A DNA stretch of 18,262 nt from positions 1 to 18,262 of the forward strand of contig CAZQSM010000048.1 in assembly GCA_964596065.1 (NCBI GenBank), read 5' to 3'. Of this stretch, positions 7,792-15,449 are shown piece after piece. Origin of the DNA: SZUA-254 sp964596065 (GTDB taxonomy: Bacteria > Bacteroidota > Ignavibacteria > UBA10030 > SZUA-254). Position 1 is the stretch's first letter. Each line of letters opens with the position of its first letter. The position numbers and the translations under genes were made by a program. The notes under the pieces are model-generated. The model saw nothing but the letters and a program-made list of their open reading frames with translations, was not told the DNA's origin and ran no database searches.

Positions 7792-10089
7792 ATGGCGAAA
7801 ATCAGATCCGAGAGCCTCGTCGTCGGCCGCCTCTCCCGCTGGCAGGGTTACGCGCTGATTGTCGGCGCCGTCCTGTTCTTCTTCCGCGACATCCTCCTGG
7901 GCAATGCGTACTTCTGGGAGGATTTTCTCTATCAGTATTACGCATTCCGTTCCTTTGCCGCCGTCTCGCTGGCCGGCGGCGACCTTCCCCTCTGGAACCC
8001 GTATACGTTCAACGGGATGCCGTTCCAGGCCGACATCCAATCCGCCATCTTTTATCTGCCGAACCTCGCGCTCACGTTTTTTGTCCACGGCGGACATCTG
8101 AGTTACTGGTGGGTGGAATTGTCCTACGTGCTCCATTTTATCCTCGCCGGGATCGGAATGTTCCATGTGGCCAGGTCCTACGGCCTCGAACCCTGGTTCG
8201 GCGTTTTCGCAGGTTTCGCCTACTGTTTTTCCGGTTTCATGGTGGGACAACTGATTCACCAGGGATTCGTGTACCAGGCGGCATGGTTCCCCTTCATCGT
8301 CCTCACATTTCGGAAGGCGGTCACCCACCGGTCCGCCGCGTCGATGATCCTCTCGGGACTGCTGCTGGGGCACGCCCTCCTTGCCGGGGCCCCGCAGATC
8401 ACGCTCTACATCGTCTTCTTCCTCCTCCTGATGTTTTTCCACGAGGCGGCGGCGCTGGCGAGGACGAACGGTTGGGGCGCCGCGGCCCGGTCCGGGGTGA
8501 CCGCCGCCGGGGTGATCGTGATCGCGGTCCTGTTGACCTCACTCCAGCTCCTGCCGACGCTGGAACTCGCCCCGCTCTCCCAGCGCGCCGTGATCAGTTA
8601 CGAGAAGGCCTCGGAGGGATCGTTCCATTTTTCACAGCTCATGACACTGGTGGCGCCAAAATATTTTGGCGCTTCGGGCGCCGGCGGGTCCAACTATTTT
8701 GGTCCGGGTCCCTACTGGCATTTCTGGGAAACTGCCGGGTATATCGGGATACCGGCGCTCGTGTGCGCGATCGTCGCCCTGGTTGTTCTCCGGAGACAGG
8801 AGCACATCTATTTTTTCGGGGGGGTGATACTCTTCGCCCTTCTCTATTCCCTGGGAGACAATTTTTTCATCCACAGGATCTTTCACGAATACGTGCCCGG
8901 ATTCGATAATTTCCGGGTCCCCGGCCGGATGCTTCTCCTCCCGGCGTTCTGCGGTTCGGTCCTCGCCGCGTTCGGGTTGCGGCAGATCGTCCGGGGGATT
9001 CCGGGGAAGGACCGAAGCCTGACCGTCGCCGCGCTGTGTTGTGTGGGCGCGGCCGCCGTCGTCTGGATTTCAGGGCAGACGGGGGCCCTGATCACCGTCC
9101 CCCCCGGTGCGCAGGGCGGGGAAGTGGCGCGGATCGCGGAGTCCGCGGCGACAGCATCCGCCGTGGTGCTGCTGCTGCTCGGCGTCGTCATCTTCCTCGG
9201 ATCCCGCCGTGCCATTCCCGCCGCCGCCTTTCCCGCGATTTTCCTCCTGACGCAGTTCGTTGATACCTACATGGCGGGATTCAATCAGAACAATGGAAGC
9301 GTCCATCCCGATCAGTATTATCAGCGGAGCGCCGGTCTCGTCAACCTCATCAGGGAAGAAGGCAAAACGGAACTGTTCCGCGTGAACTCCCGGGAAGGGG
9401 GGGCGATGATCCTGGACAGAAACCAGGGGATGGTGGACCGGATTTTCCTGATGGAAGGGTATACGCCGCTCGGCCTGGCACGGTTTTTACCGCCGATGAG
9501 CGACTGGAACCGCACCGCCGATATCCTGAACGCGAAATACAGGATCGTCGTCGACGAGTCCCGCCGTTCCCTCTCCGTCCGCAAGGCCGAAGGCTACGCG
9601 CCCAGGGGGTTCGTGGTCCACGACGCCATCGTGGCCGCGTCGGAGGATGATGCGAGGAAGATCCTCTCTGATCCCGGCTTCGATTACCGGCGGACGGCGG
9701 TGTTCGAGGAGCCCCCGCCCGTTCTCCACCGGGACACGGGGGCGCACCGCTCCTCCGTCGCCTTCACCGCCTACGGGCTCAACGAGATCAGCGTCGCGGT
9801 CGAGACCGGGACGGAGGGCTACCTCATCCTGAGCGAAATTTATTATCCCGGATGGAAGGCCTGGATCGACGGTGTGGAAACTCCGATCCTCCGGGCCGAT
9901 TGGTGCCTGCGTGCCCTCCCGATCGGGGCCGGGACGCATACCGTCGTGCTTGAATATGCCCCCGGCTCGTTTCGAACGGGGTCCTGGATATCCCTCGTGA
10001 CCCTCGCATGTTGCGCGGCAGGCCTCATCCTCCTGCGCGACGGGAACCCCGGAACTGGTAAACCTCAACAAGGGAAAATCGCCATATGA
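7792..10089 (+). CDS. YfhO-family membrane protein (GT-C-like glycosyltransferase), first copy
   Basis: A 765-residue polytopic protein. It begins with a membrane helix (about 19-35), then an extracytoplasmic loop with the acidic motif WEDFLYQYYAF (Asp44) and DLPLWNPYTFNGMPF, typical of YfhO/GT-C proteins where a loop-1 acidic residue is catalytic. About ten to twelve helices follow, with AGAPQI near residue 204 and a VAPKYFG motif. The C-terminal part (about residues 490-740) is soluble, with the family signature LSEIYYPGWKAWIDG near 684, and one last helix closes the protein. In Bacillus and Listeria, YfhO relatives transfer a sugar from a polyprenyl-phosphate carrier to lipoteichoic acid outside the cell. 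Here the acceptor is unknown, since Bacteroidota lack LTA. It follows the GtrB-type gene by 90 bases and overlaps the next gene by 4 (ATGA). No strong Shine-Dalgarno precedes the ATG. Confidence 0.88.
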   Translation: MAKIRSESLVVGRLSRWQGYALIVGAVLFFFRDILLGNAYFWEDFLYQYYAFRSFAAVSLAGGDLPLWNPYTFNGMPFQADIQSAIFYLPNLALTFFVHGGHLSYWWVELSYVLHFILAGIGMFHVARSYGLEPWFGVFAGFAYCFSGFMVGQLIHQGFVYQAAWFPFIVLTFRKAVTHRSAASMILSGLLLGHALLAGAPQITLYIVFFLLLMFFHEAAALARTNGWGAAARSGVTAAGVIVIAVLLTSLQLLPTLELAPLSQRAVISYEKASEGSFHFSQLMTLVAPKYFGASGAGGSNYFGPGPYWHFWETAGYIGIPALVCAIVALVVLRRQEHIYFFGGVILFALLYSLGDNFFIHRIFHEYVPGFDNFRVPGRMLLLPAFCGSVLAAFGLRQIVRGIPGKDRSLTVAALCCVGAAAVVWISGQTGALITVPPGAQGGEVARIAESAATASAVVLLLLGVVIFLGSRRAIPAAAFPAIFLLTQFVDTYMAGFNQNNGSVHPDQYYQRSAGLVNLIREEGKTELFRVNSREGGAMILDRNQGMVDRIFLMEGYTPLGLARFLPPMSDWNRTADILNAKYRIVVDESRRSLSVRKAEGYAPRGFVVHDAIVAASEDDARKILSDPGFDYRRTAVFEEPPPVLHRDTGAHRSSVAFTAYGLNEISVAVETGTEGYLILSEIYYPGWKAWIDGVETPILRADWCLRALPIGAGTHTVVLEYAPGSFRTGSWISLVTLACCAAGLILLRDGNPGTGKPQQGKIAI
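8653..8672. repeat. Perfect 20-bp palindrome inside the first YfhO-like gene
   Basis: GCGCCAAAAT is followed directly by its exact reverse complement. It encodes part of the LVAPKYFGAS stretch. It may be chance given the codon choices, but a 20-base perfect palindrome is uncommon. Confidence 0.5.
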
Positions 10090-11198
10090 AGAAAGCCGCA
10101 GTGGTGTTCGGGACAAGGCCGGAAACGATCAAGCTGGCGCCGGTCGTGCAGGAACTGAAAAAAAGGGGCCTGCCGATCACCGTCATCGTGACGGCCCAAC
10201 ACCGACAGATGCTCGACCAGAAACTCAACGATTTCGGGATCGTCCCGGATCACGACCTGGACCTCATGCAGCATAACCAGGATCTGTTCCATATCACGGC
10301 GGGGGTACTGCAGAAAATACAGCCCGTGCTCGCCGGGGAGAAGCCGGACGTGCTGATCGTACAGGGTGACACGACCACGACATTCGCCGCGAGCCTCGCC
10401 GCGTTTTATCTCAGGATTCCCGTCGGCCACGTCGAGGCGGGGCTCCGCACGTGGGATCCGATGAACCCGTACCCCGAGGAGATCAACCGCCAGCTGACCT
10501 CCCGCATCGCGAGATTTCATTTTCCGCCGACGGAATGGGCGAAGGCGAATCTCCTGCGGGAGGGGGTTCCCGAAGACCGGATCACCGTCACAGGAAACAC
10601 CGTCATCGACGCCCTCCAGACGATCATCCGACCCGACTACCGATTCCCCGAGGGGCCCCTCGCGGCGGTGAGGTTCGACGAGCGTAAGGTCATCCTTCTC
10701 ACCGCCCACCGCCGGGAGAATTTCGGTACGCCGATGGAGGGCGTCTTCGCGGCGTGCCGGGAGCTTGTCGAGACCGTGCCGGGCACGGAGCTCGTGTACC
10801 CGGTCCACCCCAACCCGAACGTGAAGCACGCCGCGGAGCGGATCCTGGGCGGGGTGCCCGGGATCCACCTGATCGAACCGCTCGAGTACCAGGATTTCGT
10901 CCACCTGATGAGCCGGTGCACGCTCATCCTCAGCGATTCGGGCGGTGTGCAGGAGGAGGCCCCGACGCTCGGCAAACCCGTGCTCGTCCTGCGGCGCACC
11001 ACGGAGCGACCCGAAGCCATCGAGGCGGGCACGGCGGTGCTGGTGGGGACCGACAGGGAGAAAATCGTCGCGGAAGCCCGCCTTCTGCTCACGGACAAGG
11101 CGGCGTATTCGGCGCGGGCCGACAAGAAAAATCCGTACGGCGACGGGAAGGCCGCCGCCCGGATCGTCGACGTCCTGGTCCGGGAGCTGGGGTCGTAG
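10086..11198 (+). CDS. wecB: UDP-N-acetylglucosamine 2-epimerase, non-hydrolysing
   Basis: A 370-residue enzyme that interconverts UDP-GlcNAc and UDP-ManNAc, feeding ManNAc or ManNAcA into surface polysaccharide. Family blocks line up over the full length: FGTRPETIKLAPV (Lys16), QGDTTTT (Asp95), HVEAGLRT (Glu117), PYPEEINRQL (Glu131), TAHRRENFG (His208), DSGGVQEEAPTLGKPVL and RTTERPEA. These match the residues known to matter in the E. coli and Bacillus enzymes, and the length is standard. It is a soluble cytoplasmic protein. The ATG overlaps the upstream stop by 4 bases, and the TAG stop overlaps the next gene's GTG by 1 base, so translation is coupled. No UDP-ManNAc dehydrogenase (wecC) is present in the window; the product may be used directly or oxidised by an enzyme encoded elsewhere. 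Confidence 0.95.
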   Translation: MKKAAVVFGTRPETIKLAPVVQELKKRGLPITVIVTAQHRQMLDQKLNDFGIVPDHDLDLMQHNQDLFHITAGVLQKIQPVLAGEKPDVLIVQGDTTTTFAASLAAFYLRIPVGHVEAGLRTWDPMNPYPEEINRQLTSRIARFHFPPTEWAKANLLREGVPEDRITVTGNTVIDALQTIIRPDYRFPEGPLAAVRFDERKVILLTAHRRENFGTPMEGVFAACRELVETVPGTELVYPVHPNPNVKHAAERILGGVPGIHLIEPLEYQDFVHLMSRCTLILSDSGGVQEEAPTLGKPVLVLRRTTERPEAIEAGTAVLVGTDREKIVAEARLLLTDKAAYSARADKKNPYGDGKAAARIVDVLVRELGS

Positions 11199-12133
11199 TG
11201 GCGCCGCCGGGAAGCTGGCCGCTGGTCTGTTGCGTGATCCTCAACCGGAACGGCATGCCGTTTTTCCAGGAGACCCTCGACACCGTCAGCGGGATGGATT
11301 ATCCCAACCTCAGGGTGATGATGATCGACAACGATTCCTCCGACGGTTCGGCGGACTTCGTGCGGAAACACTACCCTCACATCACACTGATTGAGAACAG
11401 CGAAAACCTGGGAATCGCGGCGGCGAGGAATGCCGCGATGACGGCGGCCTTCGCCGGCGGGGCCGAGTGGGTCTACCACCTCGATAATGACGTGAAAGCG
11501 GATCCCCGACTCCTCTCCCGGCTGATGGAAACCGCGGCCGGCGATCCGCGCATCGGCATCCTCGGGCCCAAGATCTACTACCACGCGAGACCGGGCGTGT
11601 TGTGGTATGCGGGAGGTCAGATCAACTATTTTACCGGGATCGTCAGTCATCGCGGGATCCGGAAGCCCGACGTGGGCCAGTATGACCGCGAGGAAGACAC
11701 CGATTACGTCGTCGGGTGTTCGTTCCTCGTCGCGCGAAAGGTGATCGAGGCTGTCGGTGCCTTCGATACCGTCTACGACCCGTTCTTCACCCAGGACTCG
11801 GACCTCTGCGTCAGGGCGTCACGCGCCGGCTTCCGCGTCGTCTACGTGCCGGAAGCCCGCATCTGGCACCGGGTGTCCACATCCAGCGGCGGCGTCATGA
11901 CGCCGGCCAGGATATCGATGAAGGTCGAATATAACCTCATTCTCTTCAAGCGCCACGCCCGCTGGTACCACTGGCTGACGATACCGTGGTGCATCGGCGG
12001 GCTCGCACTGCTGTTCCTCGGCCGGGAAATCGGGAGGGGCAATTTCGGCGTCATCGCCGCGCTCTTCCGGGGTTTTAAAAAGGCCCTCGGCCGGATGATC
12101 TCGCCGGACCGGTCGTCCCGACAGCCGCGCTGA
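11198..12133 (+). CDS. GT2-family glycosyltransferase (rhamnosyltransferase-like)
   Basis: The frame is open far upstream, but that stretch overlaps wecB out of frame and is not protein-like, so the GTG at 11198 is taken as the start. It shares one base with the wecB stop, has GGGAG at 11182-11186, and gives 311 residues. GT-A fold motifs: VCCVILNRNG (strand 1), MIDNDSSDGSADF (nucleotide binding), ENLGIAAARNAA, the metal-binding LDNDV (Asp96/Asp98), VVGCSFLVARK, and FFTQDSDLCVRASRAGF with the likely catalytic base Asp. A short hydrophobic segment near the C-terminus (WYHWLTIPWCIGGLALLFLG) suggests membrane attachment. The arrangement is that of WbbL/RfbF-like enzymes adding a sugar to a lipid-linked glycan on the cytoplasmic face. 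Donor and acceptor cannot be assigned. Confidence 0.88.
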   Translation: MAPPGSWPLVCCVILNRNGMPFFQETLDTVSGMDYPNLRVMMIDNDSSDGSADFVRKHYPHITLIENSENLGIAAARNAAMTAAFAGGAEWVYHLDNDVKADPRLLSRLMETAAGDPRIGILGPKIYYHARPGVLWYAGGQINYFTGIVSHRGIRKPDVGQYDREEDTDYVVGCSFLVARKVIEAVGAFDTVYDPFFTQDSDLCVRASRAGFRVVYVPEARIWHRVSTSSGGVMTPARISMKVEYNLILFKRHARWYHWLTIPWCIGGLALLFLGREIGRGNFGVIAALFRGFKKALGRMISPDRSSRQPR

Positions 12134-12220
12134 CCGACAGGCTGCCCGATCGAAATCGGAAGGCATATCGGCAAGGGCATCTGGGGACTCGCCGGGCGTT
12201 CCCTTCCGGCCGTCTACGGA

Positions 12221-13468
12221 GTGGGGCTCGTCATCTTCGTGATCCGGACATTTCCGGCCGTTGAATTCGGGGTGTACACGCTGCTTCAGACGATCTTCAC
12301 GCTGGCGGTGGGGATGGGGGGGAGTTTCGCCCTTCACCCGCTGGTAAAATTCGGCGCGGAGACGGAAGACATCTCGGGCCCGGTGAGCGCCTCGGCCCTT
12401 CTCTACGCGTTGTTCCTGGCCCCGGTCATCCTGGTGATCCTGTTCTTCCACGCGTCGCTCGGTGATTTTTTCAACAGCGAAACGGCGGGCGGACTGATGT
12501 TCTACGTCGCCCTCATGCTCGCGGCCTCCTTCCCCCGGAACGTCGCATCGTTCCTCCTGCAGTCGAAACTCGACCTCAAGCCCCTGTTTCTCCTCGACGC
12601 GATCAACTCGCTCGGTTCTCTCGCCCTCATCGCGGTGCTGGTCCCCGGCGGCGCCGTGGCCACCGCGGAAGGCATCCTGGTGATCAACATCGCGACGTTG
12701 ACCGTCTCTTCCGCGTATGGTGTGTGGGTGATGATCGAAAAATACGCCATGCGGCCCGTCCTCGACGCCGGGGCGATCCGGAGGCTCTGGGTCTACGGGA
12801 AATATTCCCTCGGGGCGTCGATTTCATACACATTCTATCTCCAATCCGACAACCTCATCATATCGGCGCTGATGGGTCCGGTGTCGCTGGCGGTGTACAA
12901 CGCGGCGAAGGTGTTTACGAGGGCGTACGATCTCATTGTCCAGCTGATCGCCATCCTGGTCCTGCCGACGGTTTCGAAATTACAGTCGCGCAATGACGCG
13001 GCCGGGCTGATCACGCTCGCCGAAAAATCCTTTTTTATGTTCACGGCATTCCTTTTCGTGATCGCGGCCTCACTCTTTTTCGCGGGCCCCGTCCTGATGA
13101 ACCGGCTCTATGAGGGCAGGTACGACGAGGCGATTCCCATCTTGAAAATCCTTTCGATTTCAGGTATATTCATTGCCGGCTACGCGGTAAGTTCGAGCTA
13201 CTGCTTCGGGCTCGGCAGGATGAAGGAAGTGTTCTACGGAACCCTGACGACGTCGGTAGCGGGGGTCCTCCTCATTTTTATTTTTTCATATTCCGCCGGG
13301 TTGATCGGCGCGGCGTCGGCGGTCGTCGCGAACGCGTTGATCATGGCTGTCGCCTGGGTGGTGATATTTGTGAAACGGACCGGAGTGTCCGTCACGCTCC
13401 GGGGCGTGATCTCGCGTTCCGGGGACGCCGTCGATTTCGTCCGCAGGAAGGTCGCACCGCATCAATGA
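12221..13468 (+). CDS. Wzx-like polysaccharide flippase (MATE/MOP superfamily); true start probably upstream
   Basis: A 415-residue, almost wholly hydrophobic protein with about eleven visible membrane helices. Hallmarks of the oligosaccharide/lipopolysaccharide flippases are ARG-free loops, the first-helix pattern FPAVEFGVYTLLQTIF, ASFPRNVASFLLQSKLDLK, SLGASISYTFYLQSDNLIISALMG split over helix 7, and FAGPVLMNRLYEGRYDEAIPILKIL. It should flip undecaprenyl-pyrophosphate-linked glycan units across the inner membrane. The first standard start in frame is the GTG at 12221, but it falls in the middle of the first helix. Upstream in the same frame, 12149-12220 reads IEIGRHIGKGIWGLAGRS and on into PAVYG, which is exactly what the N-terminus of such a flippase looks like. 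No ATG, GTG or TTG occurs between the upstream TGA (12131-12133) and 12221. The reported start is therefore a fallback. Confidence 0.87.
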   Translation: MGLVIFVIRTFPAVEFGVYTLLQTIFTLAVGMGGSFALHPLVKFGAETEDISGPVSASALLYALFLAPVILVILFFHASLGDFFNSETAGGLMFYVALMLAASFPRNVASFLLQSKLDLKPLFLLDAINSLGSLALIAVLVPGGAVATAEGILVINIATLTVSSAYGVWVMIEKYAMRPVLDAGAIRRLWVYGKYSLGASISYTFYLQSDNLIISALMGPVSLAVYNAAKVFTRAYDLIVQLIAILVLPTVSKLQSRNDAAGLITLAEKSFFMFTAFLFVIAASLFFAGPVLMNRLYEGRYDEAIPILKILSISGIFIAGYAVSSSYCFGLGRMKEVFYGTLTTSVAGVLLIFIFSYSAGLIGAASAVVANALIMAVAWVVIFVKRTGVSVTLRGVISRSGDAVDFVRRKVAPHQ

Positions 13469-13484
13469 GTCGCGTGGAAATCAG

Positions 13485-14279
13485 ATGTATGATGTAAGGA
13501 AGCTCAGGCCCGTCAGGGTCGGTCCGAAGGTGAGGATCGGGAGGGAAGCCGACGGGGGATACGTCCTGCCGCCGCTCGTGATCGGGCGGACACGGCTCCT
13601 GTTGAGTTTCGGGGTTGCCACGGAGTGGAGTTTCGAGGAGGAATTCTCGAAAAGAAACCCCGCCGCCGGAATTTACATGTACGACTACAGCACCTTTCTG
13701 CCGACCATCGTCGCCACGATGCTGGTCAAGGTTCTCAAATGGGACTTTCCCAAAGTCCGGCACTACTGGACCGCCGCCGTGAAATATCTTTCCTTTCTCC
13801 TCGGCCATCCCAGGGTGCGGTTCGTCAGAAAATACCTGGACGCGTCCGATTCCAAACGGGCGGCCACATTCAGCGCGATCATGTCCGGCATCGGGGGAGG
13901 GAATCCGCCGGGTCCCCTGAGCGTGTTCGTGAAAATGGACATCGAGGGCGCGGAATACCGCGTCATCCCCTCGATGCTCGGGTACGCGGATGTGATCAAC
14001 GGCATGGCCATCGAATTCCATGAGCTGGGGAAACATGGCGGGTTGTTTGACGGCATCATCGCAATGCTCCAGCAGCATTTTGCCGTCATTCACGTTCACG
14101 CGAATAATTACAGCCCCCTGATCGCCGGTACGTCGCTGCCCGAGGCGCTTGAAATCACGTTGCTCCACAAGGATTTGATCCCGTCCCCCCCGACGCCGGA
14201 CGAGAGTTCATATCCGATCGCCGGCCTCGATTTTCCGAATGATCCGTCGAGAACCGATCATCGGCTGATATTTTCATAG
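13485..14279 (+). CDS. FkbM-like methyltransferase
   Basis: A 264-residue soluble protein. The clearest signature is VFVKMDIEGAEYRVI (residues 147-161), the hallmark of FkbM-type methyltransferases, followed by MAIEFHELGKH. The N-terminal LLLSFGVATEWSFEEEF fits the SAM-binding strand and loop in a divergent form lacking a GxGxG. A C-terminal block (FAVIHVHANNYSPL, then PEALEITLL) is shared with many uncharacterised FkbM-domain proteins in glycan loci. The ATG at 13485 is the only start in frame after the flippase, with GGAA 5 bases upstream. It lies 16 bases after the flippase. The likely role is O-methylation of a sugar in the glycan made by this operon; that is inferred from context. The middle segment (about residues 75-125) is unusual for the family and has no recognised domain. 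Confidence 0.75.
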   Translation: MYDVRKLRPVRVGPKVRIGREADGGYVLPPLVIGRTRLLLSFGVATEWSFEEEFSKRNPAAGIYMYDYSTFLPTIVATMLVKVLKWDFPKVRHYWTAAVKYLSFLLGHPRVRFVRKYLDASDSKRAATFSAIMSGIGGGNPPGPLSVFVKMDIEGAEYRVIPSMLGYADVINGMAIEFHELGKHGGLFDGIIAMLQQHFAVIHVHANNYSPLIAGTSLPEALEITLLHKDLIPSPPTPDESSYPIAGLDFPNDPSRTDHRLIFS

Positions 14280-14304
14280 TGTCCGAATCCGCAGAGGAAC
14301 AGCG

Positions 14305-15408
14305 GTGCTGACGTTCATCCTCGGAATCATCGAGCGGCGGGTCAGGGCGGAGGATCCCGGCCCTCACCTCGCGAATGCGAGACGGGTCCTGATCGTCGAC
14401 CCGGCCCTCATCGGCGACATGGTGCGGTCCACCCCGGCGTACAGGGCCGTCAAGGAACACGCCGGCGGTCCGACCGTTCACGCCATGATCTTCGAGGCCG
14501 GCCGCGAGGTGTTCAGGCACAATCCCTACTGCGACGAAGTCCGCGTCATCCCGCGGACATCGATCATCCGGCAGTTGATCGCGGTCGTCCGGTTGCGACG
14601 CGAACGGTACGACGTCTCGATCAACCTCTTCACCGGATTGAGGATGAATATTTTCGCCTGGCTGATCGGGGCGCCCCTCCGGGTCGGGTATAACTACCGT
14701 CACCGGGGGTGCCTGAACAACTGTCGCGTCCCGATCGGCACGCGGACCGTCCAGACGATCTACCGGCCGGAAGAATGCCTCCGGCTGCTGGAGAAGGCAT
14801 TCGGATGGAATATCCGTCACCGGGAGATGGTGTTCGTCGTCCGCGACGAGGACCGTTCCCCCGTGGCGGAACTTCTCGGGAAGCTCGGCTGCCTTCCCGG
14901 CGACCGGCTCGTGGGAATTCATGCGAACAGCAGCTCGAGGCGGGAAGAAAAAAGCTGGACCATTGAAAATTTCGCGGCACTCGCCGATCACCTGGTCACG
15001 GCGTACGGCGTGAAGGTGGTGTTCACCGGTTCGCGCGCGGATGCTGAATATGTCGGGTCAATCCTCTCACGCGTCAGGAACCGCCACATGGTGGTGTCGA
15101 CCGCCGGAGCGCTGACGCTGTCACGCCTCGGCGCGTTGCTGCAGCGATTCTCGCTGTTCGTGTCCGTCGATACCGGCCCGCTGCACATGGCGATCGCGCT
15201 GGGAACCCCCACGTTCGGATTTGTCGCGGGAGTACCCCTCGACCTCGTGATTCCACCGGGAAATCCCCGGTACCGGGGCGTCGTGGCGGGTCCACATTCG
15301 ACGGACGGACTCTCCTCCCTGCGCGATCTGCCGGTGACAACGGTCGGAGAACGGATCGAGACGATGAACCGCGAATTGCATCTGTTCGCCGCGGCGGCCG
15401 GCGGATAA
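14305..15408 (+). CDS. GT9-family glycosyltransferase (heptosyltransferase-like)
   Basis: A 367-residue GT-B enzyme. The start is GTG 14305 with GAGGA at 14294-14298. The N-domain has ARRVLIVDPALIGDMVRSTPA, matching the family glycine loop, with Asp38 at the position of the catalytic Asp of WaaC/WaaF. The C-domain has GIHANSSSRREEKSW and FAALADHL (the KxWP-like nucleotide-binding segment, here KSW without Pro). It then has VFTGSRAD and VSVDTGPLHMAIALGTPTFGF, the family DTGxxH motif (Asp289-His294). These enzymes transfer heptose or another sugar to lipid A-core or related glycolipids at the cytoplasmic face. Usual length is about 320-350, so a slightly extended N-terminus is present. The exact donor is not known. 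Confidence 0.9.
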   Translation: MLTFILGIIERRVRAEDPGPHLANARRVLIVDPALIGDMVRSTPAYRAVKEHAGGPTVHAMIFEAGREVFRHNPYCDEVRVIPRTSIIRQLIAVVRLRRERYDVSINLFTGLRMNIFAWLIGAPLRVGYNYRHRGCLNNCRVPIGTRTVQTIYRPEECLRLLEKAFGWNIRHREMVFVVRDEDRSPVAELLGKLGCLPGDRLVGIHANSSSRREEKSWTIENFAALADHLVTAYGVKVVFTGSRADAEYVGSILSRVRNRHMVVSTAGALTLSRLGALLQRFSLFVSVDTGPLHMAIALGTPTFGFVAGVPLDLVIPPGNPRYRGVVAGPHSTDGLSSLRDLPVTTVGERIETMNRELHLFAAAAGG

Positions 15409-15440
15409 ACCGGCAAGCACACAGGCCATACATCATTACC

Positions 15441-15447
15441 GGAGAAG
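15441..15447 (+). promoter_or_regulatory. Ribosome binding site of the second YfhO-like gene
   Basis: GGAGAAGG-type purine tract immediately before the ATG at 15450, after a 41-base spacer that holds no other recognisable signal. Confidence 0.5.
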
Positions 15448-15449
15448 GT

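Noticed and set aside
6898..8442. A 514-residue open frame on the - strand across the GT2 and YfhO genes
   Set aside because: It is antisense to two well-supported genes, its product is rich in Glu, Asp, Arg and His without domain motifs, and such long shadow frames are expected in GC-rich codon-biased DNA.
10754..11197. Upstream extension of the GT2 glycosyltransferase by about 148 residues
   Set aside because: It lies wholly inside wecB in another frame and encodes low-complexity Arg/Gly/Ala-rich sequence; the GTG at 11198 starts the conserved domain at the right distance.
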